This document shows positions 58,001 to 64,000 of a DNA stretch of 64,000 nucleotides, piece by piece. The translations under genes and the position numbers were made by a program. Source of the stretch: Biomphalaria glabrata (lineage: Eukaryota; Mollusca; Gastropoda; Planorbidae); assembly GCF_947242115.1 (NCBI RefSeq), contig NC_074715.1:53676170-53740169 (forward strand), read 5' to 3'. The notes below the pieces were generated by a model. The model saw nothing but the letters and a program-made list of their open reading frames with translations, ran no database searches and had not been told where the DNA came from. The number at the start of each line of letters is the position of its first letter. The first letter of the stretch is position 1.

Positions 58001-61000
58001 GTATATTTTAATTGAAATCAGGCATTTAACAGTCTTAAGTTAACTGTGGATTGTAGGTATAATTCAATTACAACCCCATCCCTCTTTGCTAATAAATTCA
58101 ATCTATACCTGAAATAAAATAATTAGCACAATATCTATAAAAAAATTTTTTTACTAATTGTTTAAAAGATCTTGCTGAAAAGCCTAGCATATAATTCTCT
58201 TTAGCTAAGTTAATTTCCCAGCCAGAAAAGGATGTAAATGTCACAAAAAGAAATTTAACACCATTCAAGTATTACAGCTTAAAAAGTAAAGTGTCAGGTC
58301 AATCAGTTCATTTTGTTCTATACCAAAGGAAAGGAAAATAAAATATCTTACTAATAGGAATAAACAGATAAATGATAATTTACTGTTAGCATTTGGTATT
58401 AACAGATCCAAGTAAAGATATTGTCATTGGTTTAAACTATAACATATAAAGTGAAGCTCGAGAACTGTTTTGGCCATGTAAGCTGTTTGTTTTTGTGTTG
58501 TTTTTTTTTGGTTTAAATTGCTTTTGTAAAGCATAACTTTCTTGCTTATAGCATGCTTCGAGCACTGCCTTTATAAGCTCAGCAAACACAGCCAAGCAGT
58601 TTAAGCTTCTCAGACACACATCCCAAGCTGTTTCCCACCACACATCCCAAGCTGTTTTCCCACCACACATCCCAAGCTGTTTTCCACCACACATCCCAAG
58701 CTGTTTTCCCACCACACATCCCAAGCTGTTTTCCACCACACATCCCAAGCTGTTTTCCCACCACACATCCCAAGCTGTTTTCCCACCACACATCCCAAGC
58801 TGTTTTCCCACCACACATCCCAAGCTGTTTTCCCACCACACATCCCAAGCTGTTTTCCCACCACACATCCCAAGCTGTTTGCCACCACACATCCCAAGCT
58901 GTTTTCCCACCACACATCCCAAGCTGTTTTCCACCACACATCCCCAAGCTGTGTAAAAACAATCTTGAAACATCCGTGAAGCTTATATGGCCTGAGAGTG
59001 GGTAGAAGTTTGTTTCTTTTGATTGAAATAAGAACTAAGTGATGGTTACATATTTTAGTCCACATTTAGACAGAATGTCAGTTCAAAGCAGCTACCCCTC
59101 ACAGACACAACAAAAATGACTTCTTAACTAGACATAAAATGGACATTCATCATTACACTACGTTTGTGTTCTTATATTAGGTAACCATTAACTATTGTTG
59201 TTTCTATTTTGTATTTGACTCAAATCAACTAACAGTATAAGAATCTTTGTTGTTTTTTTTACTTCTTTTTATAATGTTTAGGACCTAGTCTATATAATAT
59301 AATTAAGTGACCAAGACTTGTGCAGAAATTACTTTTACTCGTAACACAGCAAACACAATGTTCTGTTTAAAGACACAAGATTCTGACCTTGACCCCAGTG
59401 ACATCCATCAACAAAGCAAAGTTGGTCAAATGGTTGCAGGAACAGGTTGTATGTGTTGTGTTGGTGTCGACCACATTGCAGCCATCACTGGCCCATTTTC
59501 CCGTACTACTACTGAAAGAGGTGACAAACTGATTAGGTAACTACATCACACTAAACAGACTATCTAAGTAGCATTTCTCTTAATATAACAAGTTATTCAA
59601 GGAATGATAATCTTGCCATTTCTTAGCTAAACAATTATAAACATAATAACCAAATGTCTATTTCTAACGAAATTAAGTTAAACAACTGATAACATAATCC
59701 CCAAATGTCTATTTCTTATGATATTAAGCTACAAACTGATAACATAATTTCTAATGAAATTAACATAATCACCTAATGTCTATATTCCAAAAGGAACAAA
59801 TGGGCACGGCATTGTGGACAACCTGTAGAAATAGAAAATAATAAAGAAACTGTCAACAGTATTAAACAGAAGGGAGATAACAATCAAAGCAGTATATTTT
59901 AGATGCCTCAGTATATCTAGAGGTGTTCTGTGCCCTGATAGGAAAGGGGATGGGATGGGGGCAGTAAAACTGCATCAATTAAGCGAGAACAAACCTACGC
60001 TACAGTAATAGTGTCTTTTGTCAGGTGAGTTCAACCTTAAAAAATAATAACCAACATAATCATCGATTCAGTATTTCAGTGCATGAATAGATTTAGTATT
60101 TCAGTGCATGAATAGACTTAGTAAAGCTATTAATACTTCACATTTCTATGCAAATATATTCCATAACATAAACATTTAAAGGTTAATTGAAATTGAAAAG
60201 AAATAAATATTTAAATATTACATCTGTAATTTAAATGCCTTGCATCTCACTTTAATTTTGATTTCAAGGGGGGTCAAAGATCAACTCCAACTTGAGCCAA
60301 GTTGTTTTCAGGGGCTAAAGGCACCATACAAACATTTTTCCAGATACCTCCTTCCCTAAAATCTCCACTTAAGAGATTGGACCATTGCACATTACGCCTG
60401 CTTATGAAGGGCTAGAGGTTCGACACCTGACTCGAGCAGAGTTGTGTTTACTGAGCGCCTAAATGCAGCATGGAAATGTTTGTTTGTTGTAAAATGTTTT
60501 ACATGTTTCGGATGTTCCTTCAGAGTTGAAGATAGTTTACTTCCTAATCCAAACCTCCCACAGGACGACGGGGGATGGGAGCGGGCAGGATTTGAACCCT
60601 CGACCATCGATAAATAAGAACGACAGTCCAGCGCACAAACCACACGACCAGGCAGCCATCCAAAAACCTTCTCCTAGATAACCCCACTGGTCCACAAATG
60701 AGATTGGACCATAGCGCTCTGAGCATGCTATAAGCATGAAAGTAGCGCTATATAAAAACTAGAATTTTAGCTAGATAACTAATGGGAAGCATCTAAATTA
60801 CACCAGAAAAACTCACACTATACAAATCAACCAGCCAAACTTACAGTTTTATGATGCAATGTAAATTGAACTGGTCTGTGTAGCTTCCTCCTTTGTCTTG
60901 TTCCATTTATAGAGGCTGAGATGACATTGGAGTTGACGACTAGTTGCGGAGCGGTATTAGCTTTGTTATTGTCTCTAATAGTTCCAGAATTGAAGTGACT

Positions 61001-63876
61001 ATTGATTTCATGGGACAATGGTGTCACAATGTTTAGCTGAGGGGGGATCAAATCTTCTAAATTTTTAAATAGGGTGAACACTATGTCTGTAACACCTGAA
61101 ACACACAACACTCTGCTTTTACTTTGTTAGCCGATAATAAAAAACAAACTTGATTTAGTAGCAATATTATCTTATATAAAACAGACGTTACTTCAAAAAA
61201 GAAGATGGTCAACAAATAATATGGGTGGAAAGTATTACTAACCAGCTTCCATTTGTAAATTGACACTTGGTATGGTGATAGTGTCAGTGATTTCTGCCCA
61301 CTCTATGCCAGGCCCATAGCCCCTGCTTGTCAAAAACATCCTATCATCTTCTATTTTTCTAGACTCTGGGGGATTCCTTGCAGGAAATGTCACATCCTCT
61401 TTTATTTTGCTAGAATCGACTCTCTCAACCTCAACCACTAAAAAAAAGGATAGCATTCAATTGAAACAAATTTATACTTAAGAAATAAATATTTTTTAAT
61501 AGAGGAAGATAAACTGAGTTGGTCTGAAGACACAACTTTGCTTAACTCTTTCTCTCCGTAATTATTTTCTACGTTTTCAAGGAATTATTCATTTTGCTCA
61601 TTTGCGTTTCACTACCCTGTTACGATTAAACTTCAATAACTTTTGTATGTAATCAGGAAATGTTATAGAATTTAACTATAGAAAAATGCATACTCATTTA
61701 ATATAACACAAATTAAAGTTCATAAAACCAAAAACTTAATTTAATTTGATGGGCTGTAATCAATGTTGGTATTGTCAGGAGAGAAAAAGTTAAAACAATG
61801 AATGACTGAAAAGCAAAGGTTTATTTTAACCTTGTTTAAGTTTTAGCTTTTATTTTTTTTCCCACAGTTTTGCTTTTACTATAGAATACTGCTTAGAACT
61901 GTATAGTGATATATTAAAAAATGAGTGTGTAATTGCACTGAAAAACAGGTTTACATCTTTTCCATACATATTTTAAAGAATATACATTACTAGACATAGG
62001 TTTATGTTAAGAATAGAATGTTCCTTTTATAGGTGGCTGACAGCAAGGAATTGAACCAACATAATCCTTGCACTCTGATAGAGAGCAATGGAGACTAGTG
62101 AATTTTTACATAAGCTTATCTTATCTTATATAATACAGACGTTACTTCAAAAAAGAAGATGATTACGTCCTACGCGTCATGCATTTAGTCATGCATATTA
62201 ACCAATGACCTAAATTATGCCAAGTCACTGGTTTTCCTGGCTAGCTCAGGCAACCCATTCCATGCTCTAATAGCACTAGGGAAGAAGGAGTATTTGTACA
62301 AATTTGTCCTAGCATATGGGACGAGGAATGTGCCTATTTAAGCATTGGGCATTGCTGCTAATAAGACCTTTTTGATATTTAGGATATTTAGTAAAATTAG
62401 TAAAGGTAGACGTTTACAGACCTTGTGATAGAGGTAGATAATGTAAAGATTATTGGTTTCTAGGGCTAGTAGTTAACAAGGCAGGGTGATTTGTGGCCAG
62501 CATAATGACCAACCAACTTTACTTCTTCAAAATAAATCAGGGGAGTCCTAAAAATTCTCAAGATTTTACAAATTTTAAAAACAATCTCACAGAACTATAT
62601 TTCCTTCAACTCTTTCAGTGCTTATTATTTGGACAGAAAAAAAAGGATTTTTGCAGAGGGTAGTTTTACTAGAACTAACCTATTTTATTATATAAGGTAT
62701 GATTTTATTTTAAAGAAAATGAATTGGCTACAAAAGCGTAATAAATAACATAACATATTTAAAAATATATATTTTTTACGAAGTTTAAACTGAGTACGGA
62801 AAAACAGAATATATATCCAAAAACAAAATTCATTAAAAATAATAAAAATAATAAATTCTATATATAATCAGCGAATATTAAAATCAGAAACCTAAACACT
62901 ATTTGCCTCTTTTAATTTAATAAAAGATAGAAATAATGCACTAAAACATTTATATTATTTAATTGGGTCCCGTGATTTAAACGAAATAAAAGTGAATAAC
63001 ACTAAAAAAAAAAAAGAACAATTACTCTCACAAGTGAAAAATAAAAAATAAAACAAGAAATAAAAAGGTTTCGTAACGATAGTGAGACTAATATTGTATT
63101 CCAAGTTACTCATGGAGAGTAAGACAACACTGAATGAGTTAACTGTCCTTCCAAGAGGACTGGAACTTGGCTATTTTCTCATCATTGTCAACATTTATTA
63201 AGGGTAAAACTTCTGATGAACTAATCTAATTTAAAACTGACCTCTACAGTAAATAGACAAGTCAATGATGAAGTGTAAATAAAAGATGACCTCTATAAAC
63301 CAACAATAGATTAAAATGAAATAATCGAGTAGAACTCAGCATCACTGACCTACATTACTAGCCACTTCTCGTTCTCTGGACCCAACTTCTATAAACCGAG
63401 CAGATTCAAAGCCAAAGTTTTCTATGCTTAGAAGTAACGATGTTGCTGCTTTTTGCCGATCTTGTTTGGTCAGAGATTTCCAGCTTTTGACATGCTTTTC
63501 CTTGAGAAGATTACTTCCTACTGACACATAGCCCTGAGTACACATTAGATTAGTTCAAAAAAATGTGTGTGAAACTTGAAATCAAAATTTACATTAATAT
63601 TAAATAATATACTCAATTATTACACTGGATTTCATAGATAGCATTTAATTTTAATTAGAAAGTCTGATAGGATTTGCTATTTACCCTTCTAAACATCTTC
63701 ATTCTGATAGGTCTATTAATGGGTGTCTCCAAATCAACTTCCTCCTTAAATTCTTGAAGCAATTTTGGGATAATACTAAGGATTGTTCTTTTAATGTCTC
63801 CTGGGATAACTTCTTCCTCCATGACTTTTTCATTCAGATTGGACATTATAACATCAACATTGCCTTTCCCAAGCCT
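45372..63876 (-). CDS. Adhesion G-protein-coupled receptor, latrophilin (ADGRL/Cirl) type, 5' partial
   Basis: Eighteen exons join to 2949 bases, exactly 983 codons with stop, all with GT-AG sites and matching phases. Order: GAIN domain (exons 1-5), GPS in exons 5-6 with [13 protein letters not shown] and [16 protein letters not shown]1 to TM7 (exons 7-14), then a cytoplasmic tail of about 400 residues (exons 15-18). The GPS has HL-T, the autoproteolysis site of the family, so the receptor should be cut into two chains that stay together at the plasma membrane. [40 protein letters not shown] and [18 protein letters not shown] are close to latrophilins. The ectodomain exons that would settle the subfamily (lectin, olfactomedin or hormone-receptor domains) lie beyond the window. 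Confidence 0.93.
46262..46518 (+). mobile_element. tRNA-derived SINE, family 2
   Basis: GGTGGTGGAGTGGTAAAATG (A box region), GTTACAAGTTCAAGTCTGGG (B box) and body CTGAGTCCACCCAAGTTTGA in forward order. It lies in intron 17, antisense to the GPCR. Confidence 0.8.
46665..46945 (-). CDS. Adhesion GPCR exon 17: cytoplasmic tail
   Basis: Acceptor TTATTCTGCAG, donor CAG|GTCAGT. 94 residues: [38 protein letters not shown] and [20 protein letters not shown]. Tyr, Ser and Cys-rich, suggesting phosphorylation and perhaps palmitoylation (inference). Confidence 0.88.
47065..47640. repeat. Long imperfect inverted repeat
   Basis: About 90 bp at 47080-47175 (CAATAACCCAGCATTACACG, CATTAAACCTATCATTTACA) recurs reversed at 47550-47632 (TGTAAATGATAGGTTTAATG, CGTGTAATGCTGGGTTATTG). 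The spacer is about 375 bp. Next to it GACAGCTGATACATTTGTGT is directly repeated at 47482 and 47531. It may be a foldback element in intron 16. Confidence 0.75.
48210..48294 (-). CDS. Adhesion GPCR exon 16: cytoplasmic tail
   Basis: Acceptor TTTATTCCTCAG, donor [29 protein letters not shown] and SAKPFLSQ. Basic then Ser-rich. Confidence 0.88.
48421..48576. repeat. Short tandem repeat, 28-30 bp unit, five copies
   Basis: GAATAGAATCAAATCAAAAG and AGTATA(C/G) repeat with small changes in intron 15 of the GPCR. Confidence 0.8.
48656..48781 (-). CDS. Adhesion GPCR exon 15: start of cytoplasmic tail
   Basis: Acceptor TTTTGCGTCAG, donor [20 protein letters not shown] continues the family VRKEYxK sequence, then a Gly/Ser-rich linker. 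42 whole codons, phase 0 on both sides. Confidence 0.92.
48922..49090 (-). CDS. Adhesion GPCR exon 14: TM6, ECL3, TM7
   Basis: Acceptor TTGACTTTTATAG, donor [46 protein letters not shown] and [19 protein letters not shown] match latrophilin TM6-TM7 closely, including the GLTW and NSLQG motifs. Confidence 0.95.
49597..49957. mobile_element. Two family 1 SINE copies in opposite directions
   Basis: A degraded plus-strand copy at 49597-49700 (GATGGTCCTGAGTTCAAGCC) is followed by a good minus-strand copy at 49800-49957 (ATGTTTCGGATGTTCCTTCA, GGGTTTGAACCCTCGACCC, GCGCAAACCGCATGACCAGG). Both are in intron 13 of the GPCR. Confidence 0.75.
50636..51052. repeat. Minisatellite, 31-bp unit, about 13 copies
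   Basis: GGTCAAATACATGATCTGTG and TCATATTAGCT repeat without spacers. Variants (CTTTATCTG, CTATG) alternate, showing a higher-order pattern. In intron 13 of the GPCR. Confidence 0.93.
51635..51815 (+). mobile_element. CR1/jockey-like LINE tail with AAGATAA end
   Basis: TACTCCTTCTTCCCTAGTGC, GGAATGGGTTGCCTGAGCTA and CTGTATTATATTAGATAAGA match the last 180 bp of the element at 34900-35481. In intron 13. Confidence 0.85.
52913..52978 (-). CDS. Adhesion GPCR exon 13: probable ICL3 cassette exon
   Basis: 66 bp with acceptor TCTCCTGTGCAG and donor CC|GTAAGAG, phase 2 on both sides. It adds [16 protein letters not shown] and RFPDLP, Ser/Pro-rich and phosphorylatable, between TM5 and TM6. Without it the join gives [13 protein letters not shown], the usual length of latrophilin loop 3. 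Confidence 0.8.
53023..53156. repeat. Tandem repeat, 46-49 bp unit, three copies
   Basis: CTAGACATAGTTTGTATCAG and CTTTGTACACATGAAATTTT recur three times in intron 12 of the GPCR. Confidence 0.85.
53326..53423 (-). CDS. Adhesion GPCR exon 12: TM5 end and start of ICL3
   Basis: Acceptor CTCCTGGTTTAG, donor [29 protein letters not shown] then KERSKVTKF. Ends in phase 2, the same phase as exon 13, so exon 12 can also join exon 14 directly. Confidence 0.92.
54025..54250 (+). mobile_element. tRNA-derived SINE, family 2 (diverged)
   Basis: CGAGGGGTAAAACATTTAGC, CTGAGTCCACCCAACTCGAA and CATCATCTGCCCCCCCATAG keep family order with many changes. In intron 11. Confidence 0.7.
54355..54730. mobile_element. 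Family 1 SINE pair, old plus copy then young minus copy
   Basis: 54355-54495 (+) is degraded: TGCCTGGTCCTGTGG, GTTCAAACCCC, CTGAAGGAACATTCTAAACA. 54572-54730 (-) is well kept: GACATGTTTCGGTTGTTCCT, GGGTTTGAACCG, CCACACGACCAGGCAGCCAT. The second ends only about 30 bp from exon 11. Confidence 0.75.
54760..54826 (-). CDS. Adhesion GPCR exon 11: ECL2 Cys and TM5 start
   Basis: Acceptor TGTTTCTCTAG, donor [29 protein letters not shown] is the conserved CWL...FIWxFxGP segment. Confidence 0.94.
54966..55032 (-). CDS. Adhesion GPCR exon 10: TM4 and ECL2
   Basis: Acceptor TTTTTGTTTGTTCAG, donor [29 protein letters not shown]; matches the PAVIVGVSA...YG words of latrophilins. 67 bp, phase 1 in and 2 out. 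Confidence 0.93.
55542..55695 (-). CDS. Adhesion GPCR exon 9: TM3, ICL2, start of TM4
   Basis: Acceptor TTTGTTACTCAG, donor [45 protein letters not shown] and [14 protein letters not shown] follow family order. The Cys near the TM3 start should pair with the loop 2 Cys in exon 11. Confidence 0.95.
55765..56203. repeat. Minisatellite, 27-bp unit, about 16 copies
   Basis: AATTAATAGATACCACA and ATTTTAATG repeat through intron 8, starting about 70 bp before exon 9. Because 27 is a multiple of 3 and the unit lacks stops, the minus strand shows a long ORF that is not a gene. Confidence 0.93.
56285..56387 (-). CDS. Adhesion GPCR exon 8: ICL1 and TM2
   Basis: Acceptor TTTTTTCACAG, donor [23 protein letters not shown] matches latrophilin loop 1 almost exactly, followed by the span [15 protein letters not shown]. 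Confidence 0.94.
56560..57728. repeat. Minisatellite, 47-bp unit in alternating pairs, about 24 copies
   Basis: Two unit types alternate: one with GAGAGTGTACCATGGGTCAG, the other with GTGTGGTCTTTGGGTCAG, giving a 93-94 bp higher-order unit. On the transcribed minus strand they carry GGCGTAAGTTCTG and GTCGTGAGTTCTG respectively, both matching the 5' splice site consensus. The array starts about 50 bp after the donor of exon 7. Confidence 0.95.
57780..57883 (-). CDS. Adhesion GPCR exon 7: TM1
   Basis: Acceptor TTTTTTTAG, donor AA|GTAGGT. Encodes [18 protein letters not shown] and the hydrophobic [16 protein letters not shown], the first membrane span. Phase 2 out. Confidence 0.92.
58612..58946. 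repeat. Minisatellite, 25-bp unit, about 13 copies
   Basis: CACATCCCAAGCTGTTTTCC and CACCA repeat with one-base length variants, in intron 6 of the GPCR. ORFs in three minus-strand frames are products of the repeat. Confidence 0.95.
59388..59511 (-). CDS. Adhesion GPCR exon 6: GPS cleavage site and tethered agonist
   Basis: Acceptor CACCTCTTTCAG, donor AAG|GTCAGA. Encodes [20 protein letters not shown], then [20 protein letters not shown] and K. The four GPS cysteines and two tryptophans (with exon 5) are in place and cleavage is expected between Leu and Thr. TNFALLMD is the Stachel tethered agonist. Confidence 0.93.
59773..59822 (-). CDS. Adhesion GPCR exon 5: first half of the GPS motif
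   Basis: A 50-bp exon with acceptor TATTTCTACAG and donor ATTAG|GTGATT. Encodes [16 protein letters not shown] and two bases of a Ser codon. The C.FWN signature starts the GPS. Confidence 0.9.
60490..60662 (-). mobile_element. tRNA-derived SINE, family 1
   Basis: ATGTTTCGGATGTTCCTTCA, CAAACCTCCCACAGGACGAC, GATTTGAACCCTCGACCATC and CAAACCACACGACCAGGCAG are all well kept. In intron 4, about 180 bp from exon 4. Confidence 0.85.
60845..61095 (-). CDS. Adhesion GPCR exon 4: GAIN subdomain B
   Basis: Acceptor GTGTGTTTCAG, donor [27 protein letters not shown] begins it. [12 protein letters not shown] and [13 protein letters not shown] are the family words (VxSASI, PVxFTLxH) just before the GPS. 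One N-glycosylation site is visible at NGT. Confidence 0.9.
61243..61437 (-). CDS. Adhesion GPCR exon 3: GAIN domain
   Basis: Acceptor TTTTTTTTTAG, donor GCTG|GTTAGT. Phase 1 in and out, 195 bp. Contains [18 protein letters not shown] and [15 protein letters not shown], beta-strand-like sequence of GAIN subdomain B. Confidence 0.87.
61445..63345 (-). other. GPCR intron 2, with LINE and SINE pieces
   Basis: Contains the LINE tail at 62115-62340 and a degraded family 2 SINE at 62413-62530 (minus strand, CAGACCTTGTGATAGAGG, GTGGCCAGCATAATGACCAA). A short LINE-tail trace also occurs at 61165-61210 in intron 3. The rest is AT-rich and featureless. Confidence 0.55.
62115..62340 (-). mobile_element. 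CR1/jockey-like LINE tail
   Basis: TTATATAATACAGACGTTAC, GTCATGCATTTAGTCATGCA, GTTTTCCTGGCTAGCTCAGG and AAGGAGTATTTGTACAAATT match 36293-36480 with few changes. A young, strongly 5'-truncated copy. Confidence 0.88.
63350..63533 (-). CDS. Adhesion GPCR exon 2: GAIN subdomain A
   Basis: Acceptor ATGTGTACTCAG, donor GTAG|GTCAGT. Encodes [18 protein letters not shown], then [18 protein letters not shown] and an amphipathic stretch. 61 codons plus one base. Confidence 0.87.
63685..63876 (-). CDS. Adhesion GPCR exon 1 in window: GAIN subdomain A
   Basis: Acceptor TTTTATCAACAG, donor AGG|GTAAAT. 64 whole codons, helical and charged ([17 protein letters not shown] to [13 protein letters not shown]). 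Fits the helical start of a GAIN domain. Phase 0 on both sides. Confidence 0.85.
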
Positions 63877-64000
63877 CTGTTGATAAAATGACAACCAGTT
63901 TATCATTCATGAACCAAAGTGTCTAAAAGTTATCTTGATTGCAATGATCATTCCGGTGCGTATTAGCTAAAATAAACGTAAAATGGATTAACATTAAAGT

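Noticed and set aside
58437-59065. Three overlapping minus-strand ORFs of 127-178 aa, WW/GG-rich
   Set aside because: All are frames of a 25-bp minisatellite inside a GPCR intron; no start context or splice support.

Overview
This 64 kb window is animal nuclear DNA, AT-rich and intron-rich. It is most likely from a gastropod mollusc, probably a freshwater pulmonate of the Biomphalaria/Bulinus/Physella kind. That placement is inferred from the mix of tRNA-derived SINEs, RTE-like and jockey/CR1-like LINE tails, and the very frequent CTAGATCT-type words; the genus cannot be proven from the sequence. No bacterial or phage system, CRISPR array or rRNA gene is present, and the only tRNA-like sequences are SINE heads.

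Layout. 1-3,700: the last intron and last coding exon (3403-3587, + strand) of a gene I do not recognise. 3,770-5,500: a nest of LINE and SINE pieces. 5,500-13,846: 8 kb with no gene or dispersed repeat seen, perhaps a very long 3' UTR, holding a 42-bp minisatellite. 13,847-20,650: a minus-strand gene with one large coding exon (670 aa, acidic, two SUMO-interaction-like motifs) and a probable noncoding first exon beside a CGCATGCGCA palindrome. 17,762-19,930: two nested DNA transposons in that gene's first intron, the inner one a hAT with a perfect 8-bp target duplication. 22,181-29,172: a plus-strand three-exon COA7 gene (mitochondrial cytochrome c oxidase assembly factor, 225 aa) whose 5.9 kb first intron holds a solo LTR, a SINE and a reversed RTE-like LINE. 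30,200-35,670: a minus-strand gene of unknown function, of which the last five coding exons join in frame. 35,700-43,100: mostly LINE and SINE debris plus a possible second solo LTR. 43,140-63,876: a minus-strand adhesion GPCR of the latrophilin (ADGRL/Cirl) type.

The GPCR is the strongest result. Eighteen exons, found by frame, splice sites and family motifs, join to exactly 983 codons including the stop. They run from the first part of the GAIN domain, through a canonical GPS (CNHLT) and seven membrane spans, to a long serine-rich cytoplasmic tail. The N-terminal ectodomain exons lie beyond position 64,000. Exon 13 (66 bp, phase 2 on both sides) puts 22 residues into intracellular loop 3 and looks like a cassette exon. 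The intron after the TM1 exon holds about 24 copies of a 47-bp repeat, most of which carry a consensus 5' splice site on the transcribed strand.

Nothing points to a wholly new multi-gene system. The items most worth a second look are the GPCR cassette exon, the splice-donor repeat array, the promoter-like block inside the hAT element, and the two unrecognised genes.
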